Origin: Alphaproteobacteria bacterium
Lineage (GTDB): Bacteria > Pseudomonadota > Alphaproteobacteria > Caulobacterales > Maricaulaceae
NCBI GenBank assembly: GCA_016124675.1
Contig: WGNG01000002.1
Span: forward strand, 62,001-126,000
Direction: 5' to 3'
Length of the DNA: 64,000 bases
Shown: piece after piece, positions 1 through 8,542 of the stretch
Position numbering within the stretch: the stretch's first letter is position 1
Layout: the number at the start of each line of letters is the position of its first letter
Translations under genes and position numbers: made by a program
Notes under the pieces: model-generated
Databases searched by the model: none
Seen by the model: only the letters and a program-made list of their open reading frames with translations
Told to the model about the DNA's origin: nothing

Positions 1-75
1 GAACCGCGGAAAAAATTCAGGCGGATACCGCTCGTCCCACGAGGCAATCAGCGAACTCGTGTCGATGCAATACAT
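1..75 (-). CDS. DUF4411 PIN-like toxin, 5' end only
   Basis: Only the first 25 codons lie in the window and the gene runs off the left edge. The ATG is at 75 and the peptide begins MYCIDTSSLIASW, which I recognise as the N-terminus of DUF4411 proteins. These are PIN-fold putative ribonucleases, and the first conserved acidic residue of the fold would be Asp5. The ATG follows the TGA of the upstream XRE/ImmA gene by 2 bases, so the two should be cotranscribed and translationally coupled. DUF4411 proteins are commonly paired with such HTH-metallopeptidase genes in toxin-antitoxin-like modules. Toxicity is inferred from the family; the catalytic residues lie outside the window. Confidence 0.7.
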   Translation of the reverse strand, partial: MYCIDTSSLIASWDERYPPEFFPRF

Positions 76-77
76 TG

Positions 78-1280
78 TCAGCGGCCCCTGGCGAATACGT
101 CACGCTCGAGGGGAGCGACAAACTTTGCTTGCAGGCCTAAATATTCGGACGCCCGGCTAAGCGTGATTTGCTGGGCATGATACCCTTGCAGCACAAGCCT
201 AGAGAAGCCGCGTCCGAGGTGACTCAAAACTTGGCGCTGATAGGGGATACGAACTGGCCCCGCCGCTGTCCGCAGCTCATCTTGTTCACGGTACTGGGCA
301 GCATACGCGGCCGCGCGCTCACGGGCGAACGCCTGCCTCACAAGCCCAAACCCTGCCAAGCGGAATAGCAGCGCCTCCCGGCTGACGCTGAAGCGCCCGG
401 CCAAAGCCTCAATGCTCTCTTCATCCCAATCGATCCCAGACCGATAAGCGAGCACGATGGGGTCAGCGCGCAACAATGCCTCAGGCATCAGCAAGCTCGC
501 GGCGAACTTGTTGCCGAACGCCTCGATTGCCCTGTCTTCGGGTGGCATCCAGTCGCCGACTTCAGCAGTATTCTCCAAGATGCTTTGCCCAAGGACGATA
601 TGCCCAAGCTCGTGCATCATTGTGAAAATGCGCCCGTTATGTCGGTCATTTCCGTTGATGACGATCACCGGAAGCGGACGATCAGCAAACGCAAATCCTC
701 TCGCCTCATCAAGGCTGACCCGGTGGTGGGGTCCGCTCAAAGCGAATACGAGAGCGCCGATGCCCTCGATAGCCTCACGCCATTCCCGGTAAGCGATATC
801 GGGGCTGCGCCAAGACTGTTGTCGCGAGATCGTGACCCCTAAGAAATCGCGCATTCGAGCCGCTACTTCCGCAGGATTGTCCGATAGCTGCGCCTCCAGA
901 GGAAATAGAGCTGGCTGTTCCCCGAGTGCTTCAAAAACCTCGAGCGCGATGAGGCGGCGCTCTTGCGCCGCGCGAACCTCAAATGCGAGCTGCCTGGACA
1001 GCTGGCGCGGCTGATCGAACGGCAATCGCCGGAAATCTCGCAAAGCTTGGAAGTTCTGTGGCGGTTCAGGGAGATAGAAAACGCTCATCGGGCGCTTGTA
1101 GACTTCGGCGAGCCTCATAAGCTGTTTCACGGTTGGCCGATCGACGCCAGCTTCCCAGCTGGTCAGCCGGGCCTCAGGAATGTTGAGAGAGCGTGCGGCC
1201 TCCTCAAGGGAGATGCTCGCACTTTCTCGCGCCCAGATGAGCAGCGTCGGTTCGACGATAGCTTTAATCGGCTTTGCCAT
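78..1280 (-). CDS. XRE-family HTH / ImmA-IrrE metallopeptidase protein
   Basis: A 400-residue protein with an XRE-type helix-turn-helix near residues 10-65 (SLEEAARSLNIPEARLTSWE) followed by an ImmA/IrrE zinc peptidase domain. The HELGH motif is at 223-227, and a downstream acidic residue near 253, before NKFAASLLMP, is the likely third zinc ligand. Proteins of this COG2856-like architecture act as DNA-binding regulators that are cleaved or cleave partners, and often serve as the antitoxin or regulator of a neighbouring toxin. The gene sits directly before a DUF4411 gene. Base composition and codon use are less GC-rich than in every other gene of the window, which suggests horizontal acquisition next to ffh. 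Confidence 0.88.
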   Translation of the reverse strand: MAKPIKAIVEPTLLIWARESASISLEEAARSLNIPEARLTSWEAGVDRPTVKQLMRLAEVYKRPMSVFYLPEPPQNFQALRDFRRLPFDQPRQLSRQLAFEVRAAQERRLIALEVFEALGEQPALFPLEAQLSDNPAEVAARMRDFLGVTISRQQSWRSPDIAYREWREAIEGIGALVFALSGPHHRVSLDEARGFAFADRPLPVIVINGNDRHNGRIFTMMHELGHIVLGQSILENTAEVGDWMPPEDRAIEAFGNKFAASLLMPEALLRADPIVLAYRSGIDWDEESIEALAGRFSVSREALLFRLAGFGLVRQAFARERAAAYAAQYREQDELRTAAGPVRIPYQRQVLSHLGRGFSRLVLQGYHAQQITLSRASEYLGLQAKFVAPLERDVFARGR

Positions 1281-1566
1281 TGCGCTGTTATCCTTGCCTA
1301 GGGGCCATTAGTCCAGTGGACGGGTTAGAGTTTGGTTGGCCCCACCCCCCTCTCTCCCTTGACTCTCCGCCCGTCTCCCCGTATCCCCCGCGGGTTCTCT
1401 GACCGACCGGCATTACGCTCGTCATCACCGGCACACGGAGCCCGCGAAAGCGCGGGAGCACCTCCTGGAGGCCGGCGAGACACCCAGGCTCGACGCGTTG
1501 CGTCCAGCGGGGTCGTTGCGGCGTGTGCGGTTTCAGGGGCGCGCAAAGGCTTTTGAAGGACGACTG
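1281..1566. other. Intergenic region between the acquired module and ffh
   Basis: This gap separates the divergent XRE/ImmA gene from ffh. It contains a pyrimidine-rich stretch around 1340-1395 and a small perfect hairpin, CCCGCG-AAAG-CGCGGG, at 1441-1456 with no T tract. I see no tRNA gene and no obvious attachment site. Promoters for both flanking genes must lie here, but none is clear by eye. The ffh Shine-Dalgarno GAAGGA is at 1555-1560. Confidence 0.5.
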
Positions 1567-3105
1567 ATGTTCGACGCGTTGACCGACCGCCTGTCCGGCG
1601 TCTTCGACCAGCTCACGGGGCGCGGTGCGCTGTCGGAGAAGGACGTGGACGCGGCCCTGCGCGAGATCCGTGTGGCGCTGCTGGAGGCCGACGTGGCCCT
1701 GCCGGCGGTGAAGGACTTCATGTCCCGCGTGCGCGAGCAGGCGGTGGGCGAGCGCGTCATCCGCGCCGTGGCGCCCGGCCAGCAAGTGGTCAAGATCGTC
1801 CATGACGAGCTCGTCGTGCTGCTCGGCGGCGAGGGCGAGCCCGAGGGCCTGGCGCTGGCCGGCGAGCCCCCGGTGGCCATCCTCATGGCCGGCCTGCAGG
1901 GCTCGGGCAAGACCACCACCACGGCCAAGCTCGCTTTGCGCCTCACCAGCCGCGAGAAGAAGAAAGTCCTGGTCGCCTCGCTCGATACGCGCCGTCCGGC
2001 GGCGATGGAGCAGCTCGCCCAGATGGCGCAGAAGGCAGGCGTGGCCTGCCTGCCCATCGTCAAGGGCCAGTCGGCTGTCGAGATCGCCAAGCGCGCCATG
2101 AGCGCAGCGCGCCTGCAGGGCTTTGACGTGGTGATCCTGGACACGGCCGGGCGCACCTCCATCGATGAAGAGATGATGGCCGAGGCCGCGCGCATCGCCG
2201 AGATCGCCCGCCCGCGCGAAACGCTGCTGGTGGCCGACGCCCTGACCGGTCAGGACGCGGTGGAGACGGCGCGCCGCTTCCATGAGCGCCTGCCGCTGAC
2301 GGGTCTGGTGCTGACGCGGATGGATGGCGACGGGCGCGGCGGCGCGGCCCTGTCCATGCGCTGGGTCACCGGCCTGCCGATCAAGTTTCTGGGCGTCAGC
2401 GAAAAGGTCGACGGGCTCGACGCCTTCGATGCGCGCCGTCTGGCCGGGCGGATCCTGGGGCGCGGCGATATCGTCTCGCTGGTGGAAAAAGCCGCCGCCG
2501 AAGTCGATCAGGACCAGGCCGAGCGCCTCGCGCGCAAGATGGCCAAGGGCAAGTTCGATCTGGAGGATTTCCGCCAGCAACTGGCCCAGCTGAAGAAAAT
2601 GGGCGGGCTCGCCTCGATCATGGGCATGATGCCGGGCATGAACAAGGCGGCCAGGGCGCAGGTCGCCGCCTCGGGCTTTGACGACAAGGCCATTGCGCGC
2701 CAGGAGGCGATCATCCTGTCGATGACGCCCGAAGAGCGCGCCAAGCCGGACATCCTCAAGGCCAGCCGCAAGCGCCGCATCGCCATGGGCGCCGGCGTGG
2801 AGGTGCCCGAGGTCAACAAGCTCATCAAGATGCACCGCCAGATGGCGGACATGATGAAGAAGGCCGGCCAGGGCAAGGGCCTGCCCGGCATGCCGGGCGG
2901 CGGCAGGATGCCTCCGGGCATGGGTGGGCCGGGCATGGGCGGCGCGGGCCTCGACGCCGCAGCGGCCGATCTTCTCAAGGGACGCGCGCCTTCGGGCGCG
3001 GGTGGACTGCCAGGCCTGCCGGGCGCTGGCGGACTGTCACGGCCGCCGTCTTCCGGCGGTTTTCCGGGTCTGCCCGGCCTGCCCGGCGGCAAAACCAAAC
3101 GCTAG
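1567..3105 (+). CDS. ffh: Signal recognition particle protein Ffh
   Basis: A 512-residue SRP54-type GTPase that binds 4.5S RNA and signal sequences of nascent inner-membrane proteins and docks on FtsY. It has an N-terminal four-helix bundle ([17 protein letters not shown]), a G domain with P-loop [10 protein letters not shown] near 108-117, DTAGRTS and [10 protein letters not shown], and a methionine-rich M domain. The C-terminus is a low-complexity Gly/Pro/Met tail (residues about 445-512), longer than in E. coli. The ATG at 1567 has GAAGGA six bases upstream. An open frame continues upstream to 1498 but has no Ffh similarity. It leads the ffh-rpsP-rimM cluster. Confidence 0.97.
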   Translation: MFDALTDRLSGVFDQLTGRGALSEKDVDAALREIRVALLEADVALPAVKDFMSRVREQAVGERVIRAVAPGQQVVKIVHDELVVLLGGEGEPEGLALAGEPPVAILMAGLQGSGKTTTTAKLALRLTSREKKKVLVASLDTRRPAAMEQLAQMAQKAGVACLPIVKGQSAVEIAKRAMSAARLQGFDVVILDTAGRTSIDEEMMAEAARIAEIARPRETLLVADALTGQDAVETARRFHERLPLTGLVLTRMDGDGRGGAALSMRWVTGLPIKFLGVSEKVDGLDAFDARRLAGRILGRGDIVSLVEKAAAEVDQDQAERLARKMAKGKFDLEDFRQQLAQLKKMGGLASIMGMMPGMNKAARAQVAASGFDDKAIARQEAIILSMTPEERAKPDILKASRKRRIAMGAGVEVPEVNKLIKMHRQMADMMKKAGQGKGLPGMPGGGRMPPGMGGPGMGGAGLDAAAADLLKGRAPSGAGGLPGLPGAGGLSRPPSSGGFPGLPGLPGGKTKR

Positions 3106-3136
3106 AAATCTCAACCAACAAAGGACTTGGACTCAC

Positions 3137-3556
3137 ATGGCCGTTAAAATCCGTCTCGCCCGTGGCGGCGCCAAGAAGCGCCCCTATTACCGCATCGTCG
3201 TGGCTGACAGCCGTTATGCGCGCGATGGCCGCTTCATTGAAAAGATCGGCGCCTACAACCCCATGCTCCCCAAGGATCACGAGAACCGCGTGACCCTGGA
3301 CCTGGAGAAGGCCGCCGACTGGATCAGGAAGGGCGCCCAGCCCACCGACCGCGTCGCACGCTTCCTCGCCGCCGCCGGCGTGATGGAATGGAAGCCGGGC
3401 CAGAACCTGAAAAAGGGCGAGCCGGGCGCCAATGCCAAGGAACGCGCTGCCGAGCGCGCCAAGAAGGAAGAGGCCCGCCTGGCGGCGATTGCGGCGGCCA
3501 AGGCAGCCGCTGAAGCCCCCGCCGAAGAGGCCCCGGCCGAAGACGCCCAGGCCTGA
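3137..3556 (+). CDS. rpsP: 30S ribosomal protein S16
   Basis: A 139-residue S16 protein of the small subunit body. The N-terminus [20 protein letters not shown] is diagnostic. The conserved core covers about 85 residues. The remaining 50 or so form an Ala/Lys/Glu-rich tail ([14 protein letters not shown] at the end) typical of alphaproteobacterial S16. The start was chosen at the conserved MAVK; the reading frame is open further upstream inside ffh but not conserved. It lies 31 bases after ffh and is preceded by AAAGGA. A strong hairpin follows the gene. Confidence 0.97.
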   Translation: MAVKIRLARGGAKKRPYYRIVVADSRYARDGRFIEKIGAYNPMLPKDHENRVTLDLEKAADWIRKGAQPTDRVARFLAAAGVMEWKPGQNLKKGEPGANAKERAAERAKKEEARLAAIAAAKAAAEAPAEEAPAEDAQA

Positions 3557-3565
3557 TCATTGCGC

Positions 3566-3593
3566 CGGCCCTGCGCGCGTGCGCGCGGGGCCG
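3566..3593 (+). terminator. Strong hairpin between rpsP and rimM
   Basis: Positions 3566-3577 pair with 3582-3593 to give a 12-bp stem (one G-U pair) closed by a four-base loop. No T tract follows, so it is not a canonical intrinsic terminator. It could be an attenuator or an mRNA-stabilising 3' structure that lets rpsP be expressed more than rimM. This function is inferred. Confidence 0.45.
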
Positions 3594-3613
3594 CTGCGCC
3601 GTGAGCCCGCGTC

Positions 3614-4150
3614 ATGCCGAAAAAACCCTCCCCTCCCGCTCCGGGCCTCGTGGTCATCGCGGCGCTCGCCGGCGCGCACGGCGTGCGCGGCGAGGCGAAG
3701 ATCAAGCCGTTCGGCGATGCGCACTGCGTGTGCCGCTACGGCCCCTTCCTCGATGCGGCCGGACAGGTGGTGCTCACGCCCGTGCGGTCAAAGCCCGGCG
3801 CGGGCGGGATGGTGATCGCCAGCGTGCGTGAAAACCTCACCCGCGAACAGCTCATGGCGATGAAGGGCACGCTGCTGCACGTGCCGCGCGCCGCGCTGCC
3901 CGCGCCGGACGAGGATGAGTTCTATCACGCTGATCTGATCGGCCTGCAGGCCCGCGACGCCGTCGGCGAGCCGCTCGGCCGCGTGCGCGCGGTGCAGGAT
4001 TTCGGCGCCGGCGACGTGCTGGAGATCGCCGGTCCGGGCGGGATCCTGTACGCCCCCTTCACCCGCGACACGGTCCCCCATGTCGACCTCGCCGGCGGCT
4101 GGCTGACCCTGGTCATGCCCGATACGCTGGACGGGGACGCGCCGGAATAG
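3614..4150 (+). CDS. rimM: Ribosome maturation factor RimM
   Basis: A 178-residue RimM that helps assemble the 30S head and binds S19. The N-terminal RimM domain begins with LVVIAALAGAHGVRGEAKIK, the family signature (G-x-x-G-x-x-G-x-x-K). The C-terminal PRC-barrel-like part contains the EFYHADLIGL and LYAPFTRDTVPHVD segments. It lies 57 bases downstream of rpsP across a hairpin. In most Alphaproteobacteria trmD and rplS follow; here the next gene is on the opposite strand, with only 17 bases between stops. Confidence 0.95.
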   Translation: MPKKPSPPAPGLVVIAALAGAHGVRGEAKIKPFGDAHCVCRYGPFLDAAGQVVLTPVRSKPGAGGMVIASVRENLTREQLMAMKGTLLHVPRAALPAPDEDEFYHADLIGLQARDAVGEPLGRVRAVQDFGAGDVLEIAGPGGILYAPFTRDTVPHVDLAGGWLTLVMPDTLDGDAPE

Positions 4151-4167
4151 GCGTCACTGCGTCCGCC

Positions 4168-6357
4168 TCACGCGGCCCTTATTCCCTTAAACGCGCCGCT
4201 CACCACCCCGATGCGCCAGGCTGGCTCGCCCGCGGCCTCCAGCGCCGCCAGCACGGCGTCTGCGCGGTCGCCCGGCACGGCGGCCAGCAGCCCGCCAGCG
4301 GTCTGGGGATCGAACAGCAGGTCGCGCACCGGCCCCGCCGGGGCCTCGACAGGTCCCGCGCCCGCCAGATTGCCGGCATGGAGCGATGAGCGCACGCCCG
4401 CTTCCGCCAGCGCCCGCGCGCCGGAGAGCACGGGAATGGCGCCGAGCGTCAGCTGCGCGCCCGGGCCGTCCGGCCCCAGCAGGGTCGCCAGATGCCCGGC
4501 GAGGCCGAACCCTGTCACATCCGTCATCGCGCTCGCCGCCGGGGCGAGGATCGCGGCGGCGCGCCCTTGCGGCCGCGCCATCATCTCATAGGCCGCCATC
4601 ACATCGCGCCCGCGCGCCATGAGGCGCATCTCGCCAGCCAGGATCACGCCGGTCCCGATCGGCCTGGTCAGGATCAGCACATCGCCCGCCCGCGCGCCGC
4701 GCTGGCGCACCGGCGTCTGCGCCAGCCCCGTGATCGTGAAGCCGATGGTCAGTTCGGCGCCGAGGCTCGTATGCCCGCCCGCGAGCTCCGCCCCGGCGGC
4801 GCGCAGCACCGCGCCGGCTTCAGCCAGGATTTCGGTGAGCGTCGAGGCCTGCAGCGCTGCGCTCATGGGCGGCAGGATGATCTGGGCGAGCGCGGCCTGC
4901 GGCGCGGCGCCCATGGCCCAGACATCGCCCAGCGCATGCACCGCCGCGATACGCGCCATCAGCCCGTGATCTGACGTGAAGGCGCGCAAGTGGTCGGTGG
5001 TGATCACCTGCACGCCCGCGCCGTGGGCCAGCACCGCCGCATCATCGCCGGGCCCGGCAATGAGGTCGGCGCGCACCGGCGCAGGCTGGTTCGCCAGCGC
5101 ATCGTCCAGCGCCGCGCGCCCGGCCTTGGCGCCGCAGCCTGCGCACAATGGCGGGGCGTCCACCTCCCGTCCCGCTGCCGCGCGCGTGGGCAGGGGCGGC
5201 GGCGCCATGGCTGGCAGATCGCTCAAACCCTCCATGAAGTCGCGGTCGATCCGGTCCTTCCAGCGCCACACCCACCCGCCCGAGGCGGCAAGGCCGTTGC
5301 GCGCCGCCAGCGCGCGCCGGTCTCCCAGCGAAATCAGGCGCAGATAATCGCGCTGGGGGCGGAAGCGCTCCAGCCGCCCCGTCCCGCGCAGGGCCGTTTC
5401 CAGATTGCGCGCCAGCACAGGCGCGGCGCGCACGGCGTAAACGCCTGCCTTGGGCCGGGGCGCGTGGGTCAGGTGGGCGCAATCGCCGCTGGCGAAGATG
5501 TGAGGGTGGGAGGTGCTGCGCAAATGCGCATCCACCGCCACATAGCCCTCATGCAGGGCGAGCCCGGTCTCCCCCAGCCAGCCATGCGGGCGCGCCCCGG
5601 CGGCAGCGAGGGTGAGGGCGGACGGCAGGTCCCGGCCATCGCACAGGGTCACCGCCCCGGCGCTGACGCCCGTCACCCGCGCGCCCGTGATCACGCGCAC
5701 GCCCGACAGCTCCAGCGCCTGCATCAGCGCCCGCCGCGGCCCGCCGGGCAGCTCGGAGACGATTGTCCCGCGCGCTTCCACCAGCGACACGCAAGGCGCC
5801 GCCGCGCCCGCTCCCGTCAGCCTGTGCATCGCCGCCAGCGCCAGCTCGATCCCCGCCGCGCCGGCGCCGATGACGCACACATCCGGGCGCGCCGCGCCCG
5901 CCTGCACCGCGGCGATGAACTCAGCCCAGCGCGCGGCGAACACGTCCAGCGGCTTGGCCGCCAGAATGTGCTGCGCGCCGGGAATGTCCGGAATCGCGCC
6001 CTCGATGCCGATATCGAGCGACAGGACGTCGAACCGCACCGGCGCGCGCCCGGTCACGTGCACCACACCTGCCTGCATATCAATGGCGTGGGCGAGGCCT
6101 GACACCAGCCGGGCGCCGGCGAAGCGCGCCAGCCGCACCAGATCAATCTCCAGCGCCTCGCGGTCATAATGGCCCGCCACATGGCCGGGCAGCATGCCGG
6201 TATAGGGCGCCGTCGCGCCGGGATGGATCAGCGTCACCCGCGCGCCGGGCAGCGGCGCCATGCCCCAGCGCTTGAGCACCCGCGCATGCGCATGCCCGCC
6301 CCCGACAAGGACGAGATCGCGCGTCAGTGATGCGGGCGGATGAAAACCGGCGTGCAT
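4168..6357 (-). CDS. selD: Selenide, water dikinase fused to FAD oxidoreductase
   Basis: A 729-residue two-part protein. Residues about 14-370 form an FAD/NAD-binding pyridine nucleotide-disulfide-type oxidoreductase (LVLVGGGHAHARVLKRWG; second nucleotide fold VCVIGAGAAGIELAL near 160-174; FASGDCAHL near 288-295). Residues about 400-729 form SelD, which makes selenophosphate from selenide and ATP. The active-site segment is CAGCGAK (405-411), so catalytic Cys408 and Lys411 are kept while the usual second Cys is Ala. GPGDDAAV (435-442) is the ATP-binding segment. Such fusions are known in several bacterial groups. No selA, selB or mnmH lies nearby, so use for selenocysteine or 2-selenouridine cannot be decided here. 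Confidence 0.92.
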   Translation of the reverse strand: MHAGFHPPASLTRDLVLVGGGHAHARVLKRWGMAPLPGARVTLIHPGATAPYTGMLPGHVAGHYDREALEIDLVRLARFAGARLVSGLAHAIDMQAGVVHVTGRAPVRFDVLSLDIGIEGAIPDIPGAQHILAAKPLDVFAARWAEFIAAVQAGAARPDVCVIGAGAAGIELALAAMHRLTGAGAAAPCVSLVEARGTIVSELPGGPRRALMQALELSGVRVITGARVTGVSAGAVTLCDGRDLPSALTLAAAGARPHGWLGETGLALHEGYVAVDAHLRSTSHPHIFASGDCAHLTHAPRPKAGVYAVRAAPVLARNLETALRGTGRLERFRPQRDYLRLISLGDRRALAARNGLAASGGWVWRWKDRIDRDFMEGLSDLPAMAPPPLPTRAAAGREVDAPPLCAGCGAKAGRAALDDALANQPAPVRADLIAGPGDDAAVLAHGAGVQVITTDHLRAFTSDHGLMARIAAVHALGDVWAMGAAPQAALAQIILPPMSAALQASTLTEILAEAGAVLRAAGAELAGGHTSLGAELTIGFTITGLAQTPVRQRGARAGDVLILTRPIGTGVILAGEMRLMARGRDVMAAYEMMARPQGRAAAILAPAASAMTDVTGFGLAGHLATLLGPDGPGAQLTLGAIPVLSGARALAEAGVRSSLHAGNLAGAGPVEAPAGPVRDLLFDPQTAGGLLAAVPGDRADAVLAALEAAGEPAWRIGVVSGAFKGIRAA

Positions 6358-6484
6358 GGCGCGACCCTAGCCCCGCCCGGCGGGGGCGCGCCAGTGGGCA
6401 GGGGCGGGGGCCGCTCACCGTCGCCGGCCGCTTGAGCCGGTCCCCGCCATTGACCCCGCCCGCGCGTCCGCGCATCAAGCGGCC

Positions 6485-7498
6485 ATGAGCGTCTCTCCCG
6501 ACCCGGCCCGGCGCGCGCCCGCAGACGTCGCCATCCTGATCGTGGCTCATCGCAGCCGCGCCACCATCCCGCTGGTCATCGCGGCGCTGGCCGCGCAGAC
6601 CGTGAGGCCCGCCCGGGTGCGGCTTCTGGAAAACGGCTCGCCTGCGGGCGAGCGGGTGGAGGCTGCGGGCCTGCCCGGCTGGGTGGAGTTCATGGATGGG
6701 GAGGCCAATCTCGGCTTTGCCGCCGGGAATAATCTCCTGGCGCGGGGGGTGGAAACGCGCTGGCTCCTCCTGCTCAACCCCGACGCCTATCCTGATCCTG
6801 ACTGGATCGAAGAAATGATGGCCGCGGCCGAGCGCTGGCCGGACGCGGCGCTGTTTGGCTGCACCCAGCGCGCCCATGGGTCCCCGGGCGTTCTGGACGG
6901 GTGTGGGGACGTGTATCACTTCACCGGCCTGCCCTACCGTGGCGGTTATGGCAAGGCGATAGCGCCCCCGCCCGAGGGCGAGGTGTTCGGACCGTGCGGC
7001 GCCGCAGCCCTGATCCGGCGCGATGTGTTCGAGGCGCTGGGCGGGTTTGACGAAGACTATTTCTGCTATGTCGAGGATGTTGATTTCGCCGCCCGGGCGC
7101 GGCTTCTGGGACATGTCGCGGTGCAGGTGCGCGACGCGGCGGTCAGCCATGTCGGCTACGCCTCCACCGGCCGGCGCTCAGCCTTCGCCACCTGGCATGG
7201 CGCGCGCAACCGGCTCTGGACCTTCTTCAAGGTGACGCCGGGCTGGCTTCTGTGGGTGCTCGCGCCCGTGCATCTTTGCGTCACGGCCCTTCTGTGGCTG
7301 TCGGCGGCGCGCTTTGGCCAGTTCACCCTGTTCGCCGGCGCGCTCAAGGCGGCGCTCGGCGGCTGGCCGCATCTTATGGTCAAGCGGCGCGCCCTGCAGG
7401 CCCGGCGCGCCATCACGCCCCTGGCCTACGCCCGCCAGCTCAGCTGGAACCCGCTGAACCTGCTCACCCGCGCGCCGGATGTGCGCCCGCGCCGCTAG
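6485..7498 (+). CDS. Family 2 glycosyltransferase
   Basis: A 337-residue GT-A fold glycosyltransferase resembling the rhamnosyltransferase (WbbL-like) branch of GT2. The N-terminus [11 protein letters not shown] is the nucleotide-sugar binding strand. NLGFAAGNN (75-83) and LLLNPDA (95-101, replacing the DXD motif) are characteristic. [15 protein letters not shown] and [16 protein letters not shown] form the acceptor and catalytic region. The C-terminal hydrophobic stretch [20 protein letters not shown] probably anchors it to the inner membrane. It is divergent from selD and 73 bases before cysD. A role in surface polysaccharide synthesis is likely; donor and acceptor are unknown. Confidence 0.85.
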   Translation: MSVSPDPARRAPADVAILIVAHRSRATIPLVIAALAAQTVRPARVRLLENGSPAGERVEAAGLPGWVEFMDGEANLGFAAGNNLLARGVETRWLLLLNPDAYPDPDWIEEMMAAAERWPDAALFGCTQRAHGSPGVLDGCGDVYHFTGLPYRGGYGKAIAPPPEGEVFGPCGAAALIRRDVFEALGGFDEDYFCYVEDVDFAARARLLGHVAVQVRDAAVSHVGYASTGRRSAFATWHGARNRLWTFFKVTPGWLLWVLAPVHLCVTALLWLSAARFGQFTLFAGALKAALGGWPHLMVKRRALQARRAITPLAYARQLSWNPLNLLTRAPDVRPRR

Positions 7499-7571
7499 CG
7501 CGGGGCGAAGGGGCTTTCCTTGCTGCGCGTGCGAGTTTAATAGGCGACAGTCACGCGATGACGGGGGACAT

Positions 7572-8540
7572 ATGAGCGATATCGCCACTCAGATCCGCAG
7601 CTATGCGGCGCGCTTTGCCGCGCCCCGGCCGCGCACGCGGGCGCTTTCGCCGCATCTGGCGGCGCTGGAAGCTGAATCCATCCACATCATGCGCGAGGTG
7701 GCTGCCGAGTTTGAACGGCCGGTGATGCTCTACTCCATCGGCAAGGATTCCACGGTGATGCTGCATCTGGCCATGAAGGCGTTCAGACCTGCCCGCCCGC
7801 CCTTTCCCCTGCTTCACATCGATTCCCTCTGGGAGTTCAGGGCGATGGGCGCCTTCCGGGACGCCCTGGCCGAGGCGCTGGGCCTGCAGATCATCGTCTG
7901 GGTCAATGAGGAGGGGCGTGCGCGCCAGATCGATCCTTTCGTTCACGGCTCAGCCCTGCACACGCAGGTCATGCGCACGGACGGCCTGCTCCAGGCCCTG
8001 TCGGCCGGGCGCTATGATGCCGCGTTCGGCGGCGGGCGCCGCGATGAAGAAAAGAGCCGGGCAAAGGAACGCATCTTCTCGTTCCGCGACGCCCGCCATG
8101 TCTGGGACCCGCGCAACCAGCGCCCGGAATTGTGGCGCACCTTCAACACGCGCATCCGCCAGGGCGAGTCGATCCGCGTCTTCCCGCTGTCCAACTGGAC
8201 CGAGCTCGACATCTGGCAGTACATACTGGAGGACTCCATTCCCATCGTGCCGCTTTACTTCGCCGGCGAGCGTCCGGTGGTGGAGCGCGACGGCACGCTG
8301 ATCATGGTGGATGACGGGCGCATGACGCTCGCCCCCGGCGAAACCGCGCAGATGCGCAAGGTCCGTTTCCGCACGCTGGGCTGTTACCCGCTCACCGGGG
8401 CGGTGGAGAGCGATGCCGGGACGCTGGAGGACATCGTTCTGGAAATGCTCACCGCCCGCACCTCCGAGCGCGCGGGCCGGCTGATCGATTTCGACGAGGC
8501 CGGCTCCATGGAGAAGAAAAAGCGCGAGGGGTATTTCTGA
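7572..8540 (+). CDS. cysD: Sulfate adenylyltransferase subunit 2
   Basis: A 322-residue ATP pyrophosphatase-fold subunit that forms APS from sulfate and ATP, driven by GTP hydrolysis in CysN. The modified P-loop is [11 protein letters not shown] (54-64), followed by [27 protein letters not shown] and [12 protein letters not shown], all typical of CysD. The ATG at 7572 starts [10 protein letters not shown]; the reading frame is open upstream into the glycosyltransferase, but CysD similarity begins after this ATG. It is followed after 2 bases by cysNC, and the two must work as a complex. Confidence 0.96.
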   Translation: MSDIATQIRSYAARFAAPRPRTRALSPHLAALEAESIHIMREVAAEFERPVMLYSIGKDSTVMLHLAMKAFRPARPPFPLLHIDSLWEFRAMGAFRDALAEALGLQIIVWVNEEGRARQIDPFVHGSALHTQVMRTDGLLQALSAGRYDAAFGGGRRDEEKSRAKERIFSFRDARHVWDPRNQRPELWRTFNTRIRQGESIRVFPLSNWTELDIWQYILEDSIPIVPLYFAGERPVVERDGTLIMVDDGRMTLAPGETAQMRKVRFRTLGCYPLTGAVESDAGTLEDIVLEMLTARTSERAGRLIDFDEAGSMEKKKREGYF

Positions 8541-8542
8541 TC

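Noticed and set aside
1281-1330. tRNA fragment or attachment site at the edge of the acquired module
   Set aside because: No T-loop GTTCGANTC-like sequence, CCA end or direct repeat was found.
1441-1456. Small hairpin CCCGCG-AAAG-CGCGGG upstream of ffh
   Set aside because: A six-base GC stem without a T tract is common in this sequence; no riboswitch or RNA family is recognised.
1288-2835. Long open frame antisense to ffh
   Set aside because: Such antisense frames arise in very GC-rich genes. The translation is His/Arg/Gly-rich with no domain, while ffh on the other strand is certain.
4990-6102. Long open frames antisense to selD
   Set aside because: They are shadows of a strongly supported two-domain protein and have biased Arg/Ala/His composition.
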